DNA of 64,000 nt, from positions 24,773,571-24,837,570 of the forward strand of contig CM055113.1 in the NCBI GenBank assembly GCA_029204225.1, in the 5' to 3' direction. Shown one piece after another: positions 36,784 to 49,707 of this stretch. Below the pieces are notes generated by a model. That model made no database searches. It saw only the letters and a program-made list of their open reading frames with translations, and was not told the origin of the DNA. Every line of letters starts with the position of its first letter. Within the stretch, counting starts at the first letter, position 1. The position numbers and the translations under genes were made by a program. The stretch comes from Diphasiastrum complanatum. Lineage: Eukaryota > Streptophyta > Lycopodiopsida > Lycopodiales > Lycopodiaceae.

Positions 36784-36911
36784 AAATTTCGAATGTGATC
36801 CGTTCATAAACTTTATAAATATGTGTGTGTTGATTAGCTGCCAGGTCTAGCATTCTATTGTAAACCCTAAACCCAAAAAATTGTATATTGAAGGAGAAAA
36901 ATTGTCAAAGT

Positions 36912-36982
<71 letters not shown>

Positions 36983-38141
36983 TCATGATTTTCAGAAATT
37001 GAGCATATGAAGCAGCATGCTCTTGGAGCTGATCTTACTTCAAAATGAATCCCCACCTGTAGATGTCGTAGGGATAATATTGAGTGATATATATCTTCAA
37101 TAATCATATATGCAAAGATTACTGAAATATTTTGACCACTTAAGCCATGTGATGGACGTACTTGTGAACATGCATCAAAATCTCTTCTTGCTTTTTTTTA
37201 TCCCTCTAGTTTTAACTAATGCATGAGAATGTTGAAGAGCACTGTTTAAATCGACTGTAGGTGGAGTTACCCTTGTTGCAAGGGCCTGTTGAGGGTATGC
37301 ATGTCTTGTCGAACGAAGAAAATTGAAGCTAACCAATTATTTTGTGTTGAGATTTGTGTGTTAAATTTTCAACTTCAAGAGTAGTTCACTCTTCGGTTGA
37401 TGGAACCATCATCTACATGCCACTTGTAGATAGTACCGCTTCTTCTGGAACATTGATCTTATAAGAGCCAAGTGAGTAGCTAGTACCCAACTAACGATTG
37501 AATATGATTATTAATAGGCCCTGGTATGGAGCGGAGCATGTTATTCCCGTCTTGTATTTAGTTCAATATTCTGGTTGTACCAAGATTATAATGCGTAAAC
37601 TGAAATGAAATTTGGGTGTACATTTCTAAGTAACTTGAAATACTGGCAATGTGGCCAGTGTTTTTACATAGTCTGCAGAAATACACGGAGTTTGACAACA
37701 ATGTCATCTTTTTCACATTTTTCACCTATCGGGAATTGCGAGTAAATATGCAGAGTCGCATGTTTTGCATTTTCAAAGTGCCTCAAATGTTAAGGAAATG
37801 ACTATGGAAAAGTGTGGGGCAACCCTAAATCAGATTTAAGGACACTGTCGGGTTTTTCCCAAAATGCCAACACTGTCGCCTTTTTGCGACACCTTCGCCT
37901 GTGGCAATTTTAGTTCATTTTTGCAGAGTGACAATTTTGGTTCATTTATGCAGACAGACTGTTTATGGCCAATTTCCACCACTTATCAGCAATCAATTTA
38001 TGAGAAAAAACTGGATGGATGTCAGCGGACAGTAGCCAACTGGCGATCGCATTTGACGACCTAATTTCTTAGTATATATAGCTTTTCGTATTCATACATT
38101 ATCAAAGAAACTCAGAAGAAGTATTTGAATAGTTAGCTCGC

Positions 38142-38207
<66 letters not shown>

Positions 38208-38762
38208 CTGCGAGCTTGAACACTCTTGAGCATTCTAGCTCACGTCTTAGAGTTGTTTTAGAGATTGCTATTGCGTTACTGCTTATCATCATTGCACCTT
38301 TTTTAGACTTTCATTTTAGCTGCTAAGAGATAGCATAGAGTACATGGCTTTGATCCGCAATTTATTGTACTCATTTACTTCTGTTTCATTTTCATACTAA
38401 ATTAATACTATCTTTTATTGCGTTCAACTTCATCTCAGAATGTATGCGTTTATATAGTTCTTTTGCGACTAATTATTTATCTAGTGATTCGCAACAAATT
38501 ATTTGTCTGATAATTCAATGCATTATTGTTTGGCTTTATTGTATTGATGATTTCAAGGTTAGTTACTATAAGATCAAATGTGATTTATATCACTATTGTT
38601 TTGTTTGAAATTGATAGGCGTAGTCATGCATAGAGAAAGAGAAAGATAGTTAATTCCGCTGCACACGAAAAGATTTCTTTCTAGACATTCGAATTATTTT
38701 CATTCGAGTTCGTTTCTTTTCGAGTTCGACCTATCCTTCACACACCTATCTTTCACGCAATT
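36784..38762. other. No gene seen; two CT microsatellites
   Basis: CT runs lie at 36913-36979 and 38149-38203. The TATATATAGC at about 38071-38080 and the sequence up to 38762 may be LTR and leader of the copia relic that follows. I could not find its LTR ends or a primer-binding site. Confidence 0.5.
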
Positions 38763-41700
38763 ATGACATTGCATTCAAGCTTGCCCTCTACATATGAAAA
38801 CTGGGTGATGATCATATCGACACACTCAGATTTAACTCTTACTAGAGTTATCACTATGTTGCTACAAGAAGACAATAGAAGAAGTCAAGACGCTTTGTCT
38901 ACTTCCTCCTCTCAGGCTCTATATGTCAACAAAGGCTCTAAGCGATAGAAGCAGAAAAGCTCCAAGAAGGCTGCAATGAATCAGAAATAGACTCAAAGTC
39001 AAGAACAATCATCAAATCCCCAGTCGAAGAAGAAGATGTTTTGTAGGTATTGCAAGCGCAATAACCATGAAATCAAGGATTGCCGAATTCTCCAAGCGAA
39101 GAATGCAGCCAAGCAACTTGATCAACAAGGAAACGAAGTTTCATCATCTCCCCAGGTTGAAGTGGACGAAGGCGCATTCATGGTCAAAGATCAAAGCACA
39201 ATTTTGGATGATTCATGGTTTCTGGGTTCTAGAGCAACTCAACACATGACCAATCATCGTGAGATTTTCAACTCCTACATGCCTTACGGCACAAAGAAAT
39301 TTGTTCATCTTGGTGACAATAGTACTCACACTACTGAAGGTGAAGGTACTGTAAGATTACGATTCCAGCATAATCAGTTCAAATTACTATCAAAGGTCTT
39401 ATATGTTCCGAAACTCTCTACAAATATGTTATTAGTAAGTAGAATTACAGATTTAGGTCATAAGGTAGAAATCGAATCTGATCAATGCAAAATTATTGAT
39501 AGGAGTAATAAGGTCCTTGCACTCAGCAAGAGGCAGGATTACTTATATAGATTGGCACATTGTTATTTTGAGTCTAGTCAAATCTTGAAAACCTCTGTTC
39601 TAGTCAATAAAGCATTACTATGGCATCATCGCTTAGGACACTTGAATTATGCATATGTTTTGAACATGTCCAGACAATCCGTGGTTCTTGATCCCGACTA
39701 TCCTTCTGGTAAGGTCGATCTCCCTGTCTATCATAGCTGCATCTTTGGAAGGTAGGCTAAGATTCCTTTTAGATCAAACCACAGGCATGCAGCAAAAGAT
39801 CTATTAGATGTTGTTCATATAGATATATGTGGACCTATGCAAACTCCTTCATTTCTAGATGCAAAGTATTTCATTACTTTTATTGATGAATTCTCTAGAA
39901 GAACAACTGTTTATTTCATTAAACAGAAATGAGAGGCTTTCATCAAATTCAGACAATTCAAAGAGCATGCTAAGAATCAAACTGGAAAACGAATCAAAGC
40001 ACTAAGTTCAGATAACGGGAGAGAATACATCTCCACCGAACTCAAGGAGTATTGCCTTAACAACGACATTGAGCAACAATACATTACCTCCTATTCGCCT
40101 CAATCAAATGGTCTTGCTGAGAGAAAGAACAGAACCTTAGTTGAATCAACAAAGTGCATGTTATCACATGCGACACTTTTGAAGTCCTTATGAGCTGGAT
40201 TGTTTCAACAACAACCTATATTCAAAACAGATGTCCTACTAAAGCTCTCTCAGATAAAACACCATTCGAAGTTTGGACAGGTTCCAGACCTTCTTTATCA
40301 AACTTATGAGTTTTTGGATGTACTGCTTTTGTGCAGATTCCTCATGATCTCAGAAAGAAGCTCAACTTCTAGAGTATCAAATGTGTTTTCATCAACTACA
40401 TTACTTCAGATCAAGCCTACAACTTGTTTGATCCCATCGAGTTGAAGATATTCACTAGTTGGGATGTCATCTTCATTGAAGATCAGTTTCAAGACCTCAA
40501 AGGAAAATGAAGTCTCCATGTAGCCGACCTATCAGATTCTCTTGACACATTGAACTTTCCAGTTCCTCAGTCAACTATTCCCATTGAAGGTCCAAGCTCT
40601 TTTTCTTTTGACGAACAACAAATCAACGGTGAATTAGAAGTTGATGATGTTACAGATCAGCAACTACAGTATGACGGAAATGATCAACTTCCTCTATTAC
40701 CCAGAAGATCATCAAGGACTAGCAGATCACATGTGAGGTATATCAACGAGTCTGCAGCCTATCTTGTTTAGGAACCGATGACTGTCCAAGAGGCACTCAG
40801 TCAGCCCAATTCAGATCTTTGGAAAGAAGCTATGGATGAAGAGCATTCATCTCTTATCAAGAACCAGACATGGACAATTGTCAAATTACCTGCTAGCAAA
40901 CCCATAGTTGATTACAAATGGATTTTTAAAGTCAAGTACAATGCAGATGGAAGCATCAACAGGAGAAAGACACGACTTGTTGTCAGAGGATTTTCTCAGG
41001 TATACAACATCGATTACACTAAGACCTTCAATACAGTAGTCAAGGATTCTTCTATCTGACTTTTGCTATCATTTGCCACTGCAACATATTTGGAAATACA
41101 TCAAATGGATGTACAGACAACATATCTTAATGGAGTTATCGAAGAAGACATTTACATGGTGCAATCATGTGTGTAAATTCCATAAGGCAATTTATGGCTT
41201 GAAGCAATCTGCTCGAGCATGGTTTCAAAGGATCAATTCTTTTCTTATTGATCACGTCTACACACCTACCTCTTCAGATTCAAATGTTTATTTCAATGTA
41301 GTGCAGTAGTCTTTTACCGTTATCACTTTATACGTGGATGATACATTGCTTTTCAACAATAGTACTGATCTGATAAAAGAGGAGAAGATGATGCTATCTT
41401 TTGAATTCGACATGACCGATCTGGACGAAGCTCATTTCTGCCTTAGTATACAAATCCACAGAGACAAAAAATAGAAGGTGGTCTACATTACACAACAGAG
41501 GTACATCTACAACATGTTAGTCAGATATAATCTGATTAATTGCAAGTTAGCTCTCTCACCAATGGAACCAGGTCTCAAATTTTCAAAGGACTAGTGTCCC
41601 CAAACAATTCATGAGAAGTAGCAGATGCGTGAGTATTCTTACCATTCTATTATAGGATGTCTTATGTACGCCATCATCTGTACCATGCCAGACATAGCTT

Positions 41701-41830
41701 TTGCAGTCAGCTCTCTCAGTCAATTTATGACTAATCTTGGTGTAACACATTGGAAGGCTCTTATCAGAGTCATGAGATATCTTTGAGCCACATATATGAA
41801 CAACTTCTCCTGTTTTTGAGAGGACTCTTG
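38763..41830 (+). pseudogene. Ty1/copia relic copia-5, gag to RNase H, many stops
   Basis: In order I see Gag C-terminus (SSLPSTYENWV), a zinc knuckle CRYCKRNNHEIKDC and a protease remnant whose DSG is changed (FLGSRATQHMT). The integrase follows, with WHHRLGHLNY, VVHIDICGPMQTP, SSDNGREYIS and NGLAERKNRT. Reverse transcriptase pieces (YKWIFKVKYNADGSINRR, HQMDV, YVDDTLLF) come next, and RNase H begins (DIAFAVSSLSQFM) but is cut off. Stops and frameshifts occur throughout (for example at 38947, 39753 and 41057). Its closest relative here is the fragment at 52653-54477. It is an old, inactive insertion. Confidence 0.88.
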
Positions 41831-42286
41831 TGCTATTTTTTATGCAAGCACTAGCATTGATCAAAATCGCTCTCACTTTTTGTGCTACATATTCTAATTC
41901 ATAATGTGCATGTATATGTATTCTTTTACAAAAAAATATTTACATTTGGACATGTGCAACTTAAGTTTTCCTCTGCAAGGAAGGCATAGCCTCTGCAAAT
42001 GCCATCTTTCTTGTCGTCATCCCCCCGATGCTGCCACCAATCCCCTCCTCCTATGCAAGTTCTTGATCAAGCTGCTCCTCTTGCTCTTGATCAACATGCA
42101 CATGCAATTATAGGTACTTTGTGAAATTTGAATGCAATGCAATCCTATTTTAACTACACAAGTAATTTGTGAAAGTTTAATGCAATGTAATCCTATTTTA
42201 ACTAAAGAGTAGTTTCAACTAAAACCGTACGGTTTGGGAGTTTTGATTAGCACTCTACTATGTTCTTTCTTTTTTTAATCCTCGTG
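41831..42286. other. Non-coding; telobox repeat piece at the right end
   Basis: A segment of about 45 bp is repeated in tandem (near 42118-42155 and 42165-42200). The perfect palindrome AACCGTACGGTT at 42223-42234 begins an inverted piece of the telobox array unit that runs to 42316. Confidence 0.6.
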
Positions 42287-42305
42287 TGTGTTATGGTTTT
42301 AGGGT

Positions 42306-42773
42306 TTAGAGTGTGCTTATAAGAACATAAAGGTTTGGATCTGAATTTGTTCTTACAGACCCATGAGAAAGAAAGTAATTGTCAATGCGTCCATACCATG
42401 CGCGTGGCACTTGCTTAAGGCCATAAAGTACTTTGTGTAGTTTACATACCTTCTGCTCTTGCCCTTTTGCCATGAAGCCCAGTGGTTGGACCATGTAAAC
42501 TTCTTCCTCTAAGTCACCATTTAAAAATACAGACTTCACATCCATTTGATGGATCTTCCACCCAAAATGAGATGCTAAGGCAATGATAAGACATAGCAAA
42601 GTCCACTTAGCCACTGGAGCAAATGTCTCTTCATAGTCAATTCCTTTGCTTTGCTCATAACCCTTCACTACTAGGCGTGCCTTATGCTTTGCTATCGTGC
42701 CATCCGCATGAAACTTTGTTCTAAACACCCATTTGTTGTCAATGGGTTTCTTTCCAAGTGGTAGATCAACCAA
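42306..42773 (-). pseudogene. Copia reverse transcriptase fragment
   Basis: The frame reads GKKPIDNKWVFRTKFHADGT, YEETFAPVAKW, HQMDVKSVFLNGDLEEEVY and LYGLKQVPRAWYGRI, which are reverse transcriptase blocks. It is cut before YVDD, where the telobox repeat begins. It is close to copia-3 but not identical. Confidence 0.87.
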
Positions 42774-43990
42774 CTCCCATGTATCATGTTTGTGGATGGA
42801 TTATATCTCCTCTTCCATTGCCCTTTGCCACTCTTTGTGATCTTTTGCCTCATCAAAGGTTGATGGCTCTCAACACTTCAAATTGTCACTCATTAGGGCA
42901 TAGTTCACATGATAATAATCGGGAGACTTCCTTTCCCACGTTGATCTTCTCACTTCTCCTTGTGTGCTAGATCCTGGTTGATTTAGCTTTGCGTCCTTCA
43001 TGATCTTTTCATACCATTTTGGTATCTTAGATTCAGGTGATACACTATGTAGAGAGTATGTATCCCAAGGAGTGTCTAAGTAATGTCTTTTACTTCCAAC
43101 CATTTTCTCCTTTATTGCTCCTATTGGCAAGTACCTCCCCCCCCCCAGGCTCTTGAATAGGTGGTGTCCTTTCATACTCTTTGCAAACTCTTCAATGAAT
43201 GAGCTATGGCTGCTACTTATGGATCGATCTAGCTATTTTCTTTCTCCACGGCCAGTCGCGGTCTCCTAGTTACTGGGTCGCACTACCAGGGCGCCCATCC
43301 TCAGCTACTTATAGCTCTGAAAATGTCCTCCTACAAGGAGATATTCACGGTTTTGCTCTTTGAAACCCTAGCAGCTTTGAAGAGAAGGATATATTGGGCT
43401 TTACTCAGGCTTTCCCTGAGCTTTCACTTGCAACTCCTATCTGGCTGAGGTCGCCCTACAACAGACAATATTCTACTCCAAACTGCTCTTCAAACGGTGT
43501 TAAATTGGATTCAAACCAATCACACATGCCAAGCAACCCTTCAGAAGATTTTTCAGCTTCAATTTTTGCTTCCCTCTGATTCAGCTGACAATCCCCTGCC
43601 TCTGAATCTTCTTACAATTTTGAGCTATTCGACGAATCTCCACGGACTTGATTTTGTGCTTCCTAGCCAACAAACCATTGTGAATTCGTAGCCTTCTGTT
43701 CTTGTCCAGTGATTCAAGCCACCAAAGGCTCTGATACCAAGTTAAGAAACACAGTTTAAACACCCGACCGGATCAATCACCCCATCACAACGTCAAGTGC
43801 AACAAGACAAGACAACATAATTGCTCTCCACAACTTGTATATTCAACTAATTAGTAAGTACAAAGAAAAGTTTCTTAAAAGCACTCAAAGGGCTCGTAAA
43901 AGAAAGATGGCCCGATAACTCTAGAACTAAGCACACGTGGTGTCGTCGCAATAAGAAAGCACTGTATAAGTCGATCATTGCTATTTTAAC
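42317..43990 (-). mobile_element. Ty1/copia fragment (copia-3 lineage) between 30-bp direct repeats
   Basis: On the minus strand a primer-binding site TGGTATCAGAGCC lies at about 43728-43740, with probable LTR remnant to its right (43741-43990). Leader sequence, the linker region (43175-42870, GEVRRSTWERKSPDYY) and reverse transcriptase (42773-42317) follow. Gag, protease and integrase are missing, so leader is joined directly to the linker. The same 30 bases, including the telobox, lie at 42287-42316 and 43991-44020. The fragment therefore interrupts a copy of the telobox repeat and is bounded by a long direct duplication. Confidence 0.8.
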
Positions 43991-44055
43991 TGTGTTATGG
44001 TTTTAGGGTTTAGAGTGTGCGTGTGCGTGTGTGATGCCATTCGTTTATGTTTCAT

Positions 44056-44103
44056 GCCATCTTTGCAACTGGAGCAAAGGTCTCCTCATAATCAAGTCCA
44101 TAG
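44056..44103 (-). pseudogene. 48-bp copia reverse transcriptase relic
   Basis: Translated on the minus strand it reads GLDYEETFAPVAKM, a conserved reverse transcriptase block. It directly abuts the end of the inverted telobox repeat piece. Nothing else of the element is present. Confidence 0.75.
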
Positions 44104-45540
44104 ACCCTAGTTTTGTTATTTTAATTTTGAACTATTATAGGTATTGAGTCAAAGCTACAAGGGCAATACCAGCATATAAATAAATTTTCCATCTATAATT
44201 ATCCACATACCCTTAACCTAAGAATAGTGGTGAACACACAAGATCTAACACTATTCATGCAACGACAAGATGCTTAATGCAAGGTAACCATCCACAAAAC
44301 ATGCTGCAAACTGAAAAATTGGCGTAGCTGACTGCCTATAACTTTTGAATTGTAACTCAAAATTAGGTCATTCTGGTGCCGTTGCAAAGCTCTCGTCGAG
44401 CTCTTTCCAAAAAAAAAAAAAAAAAAAAAAAAGTTGAAGACTCTAATATCGGATCGACGCGCGCCCTTAGAATTTTACCGGGTCAAACTGGTCAACCACT
44501 CGTAGATCCGATATTATGTTGACCGTTGATTGTTTATCGCCCAAAACTTTGACTGATAATATCTCTTTAACCATATCTCAAAATTGGGTCATCTTGGATG
44601 CCGTTGAAAAGCTCTTGTCGAGGGCTTTCCAATGGCATTGTAATCATCTCAATTTGAGTTGTCTTTCAAAAGTTTGCATTTTCAATATCAGTTCAGCGTG
44701 TCCGACCCAACCATGATATTCCTGTTTCGGACTCCTGCGTGCAACATCCGATATCGCCTAGTTTCCGACTTTTCTGTCTGATATCGGTTTGGCGTGCCCG
44801 ACCTACATTCTACAGTTGCTGACTTTCTACGCGCGCGCTGATCCGATATTGGGTCCGCAAATGGCTCGCACGAAGCAAACAGAATAGAGATGTCCGAATG
44901 CAAGGAGGCCACCACGGAAATCCACCACCACCTCGTCATCCACCACCGCCTCCTAGGCCAAGGGGGCACGCCATGTGACCCGCCATGACTGAAGGATATC
45001 CGAATGATCTATGCGTGTGCTGAACTGATATTTGGACGTGAAATTCAAACGTAAAGTTTTCTTTATTATCATGTTTTAGAAATGATTGCCCTCGTAAGTT
45101 TCCGTGAACGTATCATATCTCTAGGGACGGAATTTGGTGGCCATTATTCTTCATTGACAGACCATTCATTACTTTTAGGCGCAGGTACCATGATGTAATA
45201 TTACTATTAGTGGACGTTTACAGCCCCGAATTATATGACAAATGTATGGCTGTTATTACAAGCACGCTTAATTAATTAATGCTTGAAGTTAGAGCTAGTT
45301 TTAACCACAGTAGTTAGAATGCGGACAGTACTGGAAATTCAAAAAACGCAACCAAATAGTACCGGTTTTCATTTTCTCTCTACCTAACCTCTCTCTAAAG
45401 TCAAATTTCTTAAAGGGCCCATTTTGAGCCCAAATTTCCCCTAATGCAACCAAACCACTTTTTGGCCACAATCTTTTACGATTGCTTTTCAACCTTCAGG
45501 ATGCATGCCTTCTAATGTGAACATTGAAGTCGAAATGGAT
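44104..45540. other. Non-coding; poly(A) tract and GATATC-rich repeats
   Basis: A run of about 24 A lies at 44409-44432. Between about 44445 and 44850 the words CCGATAT and GATATCGG recur with GCGTGYCCGACC in degenerate form. Segments near 44329 and 44560 resemble the dispersed repeat at 31980-32230. No gene is seen. Confidence 0.45.
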
Positions 45541-45559
45541 ACAATAGAACTCTTACCTC

Positions 45560-46042
45560 ATCGTTAAAGGAGATGGAAAGGAGATGCACCATTATTGGAA
45601 TTCATACCCAGTAGAGAGGTTGCAATGAACAAATTTGTTGCAATACGATGACCTCCAGATGAAGATGTTGTAGCATGAGCCTCATTCTGGATGGCAAAGG
45701 TTGTCGGAGTAGGGACCAATGCTGATGGTATGGCCACTTCACTCAAAGCATTATGGTATGAACCTAACTCCACTCGGAGACGTGGAAACAATCCAATTGA
45801 CAACAAAGAATTATACGAAGAGTATCTTTCAAAAGACTGGGTTTCAAACAATTTACGGTGTAGAAGATGTAGATATTAATGCTGTGATTTATGCATGGAA
45901 AACCAAGGCAAAAAAGATGGTAAAGAAACATGGATATGATGTCGAAAGATCAATATCTATTCCAAAAATCTCTCGAGCACACATCAAGGAGTATTTGTAC
46001 AAATTGGTTGGTGCATGTGCAGCTGATGTTGATGAGTACTAG
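45560..46042 (+). pseudogene. Decayed coding fragment, possible Tudor/Agenet-like module
   Basis: One frame reads PLLEFIPSREVAMNKFVAIR, a TGA, PPDEDVVA, a TGA, then SFWMAKVVGVGTNADGMA and LKALWYEPNSTRRRGNN. After a frameshift near 45840 it continues as IYGVEDVDINAVIYAWKTKA to a stop at 46040-46042. The pattern VAIR...PDED...FWMAKV...ALWYEP resembles small beta-barrel chromatin-reader or transposon modules of the Tudor/Agenet kind; that is inference. The first stop follows CGA as CGATGA, and both TGA codons could come from C-to-T change. I do not recognise a specific family. Confidence 0.4.
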
Positions 46043-46842
46043 GTTGAAGCTGTAAATTTTTTGATAGTTGCAGTTCTAGCCTAACAATTTTGTAAAAACC
46101 CGGTTTTTTGTATGCTAGGGTGGGCATGTCACCCCAAGTTAATTGTATTCCATGGCATGTGTATTGTAAGACCATGAGGAAGTTGTAATGTGGAAAGTTT
46201 AACGACTTTTAGAGATTCTAAAGGATCTAAATAGTTGATTTGAATTTGCAACCTTTAGGTTAGAATAATTTAGTCTAATTCAAGGTTAAACTTGTGCATA
46301 TTCTACTCTTTGGTTTTGGCAAATGCACGATGTGCAATATGATTGTACATTTTGGTTCAAGCTCTAAAATTGCACCAAAGAGGTGCACATTTTGTAATAG
46401 TCATTCAACAATCAGAAAGGAATCCTTGCCTATGTACATTTGCACATACTTTTCAATAAAAAAAATATTTTGCAATTTCGGTTACTTAATCCATGATGTG
46501 TCTTAATTGCAGTTTTGTGTTTCTTTTTGTGTTTTTTGCAAATTTAAAATGATCATGATGCTCTTACGAAATGATGTTTATTCTAATAGTGCATATTCTA
46601 ATAACATCTCAAATTAGTTTCTATCTCTCATTTCATGAACCTTAAAGTCTGCGCAACTAATTTGAAGATCCAATGTTATATGTCTCTTGAGATGTCATAA
46701 TTGTAGGTAGTGAATGTAATTTTCATAAGCGATACACTAAATTTATATATAAGAATATAAAATTAAAATCGAAATATCAAAACGAGTGTATTTAAATATG
46801 TGGTGAATGTGGAACCAAATTTCATTTCCATGTTCTATCCCA

Positions 46843-46913
<71 letters not shown>

Positions 46914-47422
46914 CAGAGGGGGGGGGCGGCAAAATCCTAAAAAAAGTCCAATTTTTTTGTCAAAGTCCAAATTAATTGATACTGTGTTATTAATGGCAAA
47001 GTGGAGCCACAATCCACACTCAAAGAAATCCCATAAGTAGAAGTGGGACTTTGTTCAAAGTGGATATAAGTGGTAAATGTCTAAGTGTTTAATGTCCCCT
47101 GGTACCAGCCCCTTTTCGGGCAAGGGGGAGCACTTGGATTTGTGGGCGGCTAGGCGGGGCATTTGGGGACGGGATCCCGAAACGCGGCTCACGGAAGGGG
47201 CCAAAGGCTCCATGATTTTGGTGCAACCTCTAAACCAGAAAGGTTAAGTTGCATCACGGTGCAACCTCTGAACCAGAAAGGTTAAGTTGTATCCGTTAAG
47301 GCCAACCGAATTCCTACACATTTATGTATCATTATATATAATTTGCTTAAGTTAAGTCCTCTACATGGCTCTTCAATTGCAAGTCATCCAGTTTTAGGAT
47401 AGAATGGAGCCATTTGACAGGG
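46043..47422. other. Non-coding; GA microsatellite and a GC-rich segment
   Basis: A GA run spans 46845-46905 and is followed by a G-run. Around 47100-47300 the sequence is GC-rich and contains two tandem copies of about 36 bp (47219-47254 and 47258-47293), each able to pair GCAAC with GTTGC. No gene is seen. Confidence 0.5.
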
Positions 47423-47645
47423 TCTCCTCATATTTTGTGATGAAGAACCAAAGCTTTGTAGCTATCTCATGCCATTTTGGATCCACACAATTTTTGCTTG
47501 TTATCTCTCTATCTTTCTCTCTCTAACTCATGTTGAGGCTAATGCTAATACACTGATATCTTGTACTTTTGCTCATTATTGATTTATTGCTATCATATTC
47601 TGATGTTTAGCATGCTAGATTGTGTTTAAGCCATATTTTGAACTA

Positions 47646-48335
47646 GGAGTCTTATAGGCTCCTTAATTTGGCTCACAATAACTAGACCTGACATAAGCTT
47701 TAGTGTTCATAAGTTGAGCCAGGCTATGCAAATTCCTACTATTTATCATTGGAAATAGCCAAGAGAGTACTTAGATGTACATCTTCAACTTTTGATTATG
47801 GTTTATTGTATAAAAGTGAAGATATTTCTATTGTTGGTTATTCAAACTTGGATTTTGCAAGTGATAGAGCAGATAGAAAATCTACAAGTGCTTATGTCAT
47901 ATATCTTGGAGGAAACTTGATATCTTGGCTTTCCAAAAAGCAAGATACTATGTTACTCCCATCGTGTGAAGCTGAGTATAAGGCACTCACTACAACAACA
48001 AAGGAAGTGCTTTCGATCAAGAGGTAACTAGTGGAGCTAAAGATAATCATGGAAGAGGACCTACCTATGATCATGTGTGACAACATTTCAGCCCAAGCCC
48101 TTGCCAACAACCCAATATTCCATGTAAGGAGCAAACACATCGAAGTTGCACATCACTTCGTGAGAGAGAAGCTCATTGGAGGGGAAATCTACTTGGAGCA
48201 CATCGACACATCATCTTGTATTGCTGATATGCTCACCAAATCTTTGAGCAAAAGTTCCTTCATCAAGAATAGAGCCAATCTTGGAGTAATACCAAGATCC
48301 ATGTTCAAGTAAATATAGATTGTTTTTAGGAGGAG
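47646..48335 (+). pseudogene. Copia RNase H fragment, array unit 1
   Basis: It starts inside the C-terminal part of reverse transcriptase (SLIWLT...RPD) and covers RNase H to the end of the polyprotein. There is a frameshift near 47752 and a TAA at 48028-48030, where unit 2 has TTA. The usual SDSDF reads SNLDF, so one active-site Asp is replaced by Asn. It ends at the polypurine tract AGGAGGAG before the LTR. Confidence 0.87.
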
Positions 48336-49017
48336 TGTTGAAATGGAAAAATAATCCATGTTGACTTTAGGCTTGCTACAAATATTGTACCATGCAAGTA
48401 TGTTGTTCATAAATGCAAAATGCCAAGTTTGGCCTAGATAAAACTCGAGCTACATGGATATGTCATATCTAGATTGATGAGTACAACTTGCATATAGTTT
48501 GTAGACATAGAATTAGCAAAATTATGCTTGTAGAAACTCGTGGCAATTCACATGCATTAATTGTAAGTGATCCATAGTGACATGCAAGGCATGCACAAAG
48601 TGTAATGGACACATGCATGATTATTTGTACATTTCTAGTTAGAACTAGCACACTTGGAAAAAGTTGGTAGAGTTTCATGCATGAGAAGTGACAAATGTCA
48701 CATAGACTCTAGTTTTCACTTTGGATGTAATTAAATGATGGATGGATGTGGTTCTACAGTGAGCTACCTCAAACTCCATAAATATGTGTAGCCCTCCTCA
48801 TATTTCGTGATGAAGAACCAAAGCTTTGTAGCTATCTCATGCCATTTTGGATCCACACAATTTTTGCCTGTTATCTCTCTACCTTTCTCTCTCTAACTCG
48901 TGTTGAGGCTAATGCTAATACACTGATATCTTGTGCTTTTGCTCATTATTGATTTATTGCTATCATATTCTGATGCTTAGCATGCTAGATTGTGATTAAG
49001 CCATATCTTTTGAACTA
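48336..49017 (+). repeat. Middle LTR of the copia array, 3' end missing
   Basis: It starts TGTTGAAATGG after the polypurine tract and matches the first 680 bp of 49708-50499. It then runs into pol at AACTAGGAGTC. About 110 bp of LTR end, the primer-binding site, the leader, gag and most of pol are absent at this junction. Confidence 0.85.
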
Positions 49018-49707
49018 GGAGTCTTATAGGCTCCTTAATTTGGCTCACAATAACTAGACCTGACATAAGCTTTCGTGTTCATAAGTTGAGCCAAGCTATG
49101 CAAATTCCTAATATTTATCATTGGAAAATGGCCAAGAGAGTACTTAGATATATATCTTCAACTTTGATTATGGTTTATTGTATAAAAGTGAAGATATTTC
49201 TAATGTTGGTTATTCAAACTTGGATTTTGCAAGTGATAGAGCAGATAGAAAATCTACAAGTGCTTATGTCATATATCTTGGAGGAAACTTGATATCTTGG
49301 CTTTCCAAAAAGCAAGATACTATGTTACTCTCATCGTGTGAAGCTGAGTATAAGGCACTCACTACAACAACAAAGGAAGTGCTTTCGATCAAGAGGTTAC
49401 TAGTGGAGCTAAAGATAATCATGGAAGAGGGCCTACCTATGATAATGTGTGACAACATTTCAGCCCAAGCCCTTGCCAACAACCCAATATTCCATGCAAG
49501 GAGCAAACACATCGAAGTTGCACATCACTTCGTGAGAGAGAAGCTCATTGGAGGGGAAATCTACTTGGAGCACATCGACACATCATCTTGTATTGCTGAT
49601 ATGCTCACCAAATCTTTGAGCAAAAGTTCCTTCATCAAGAATAGAGCCAATCTTGGAGTAATACCAAGATCCCTGTTCAAGTCAATATAGATTGTTTTTA
49701 GGAGGAG
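49018..49707 (+). pseudogene. Copia RNase H fragment, array unit 2
   Basis: Nearly the same as unit 1, it has the SNLDF change but an open frame of 170 codons (49178-49690) to the natural C-terminus. A one-base loss near 49165 separates this from the preceding reverse transcriptase remnant. Both units share the SNLDF mutation, so it predates the duplication. Confidence 0.87.
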
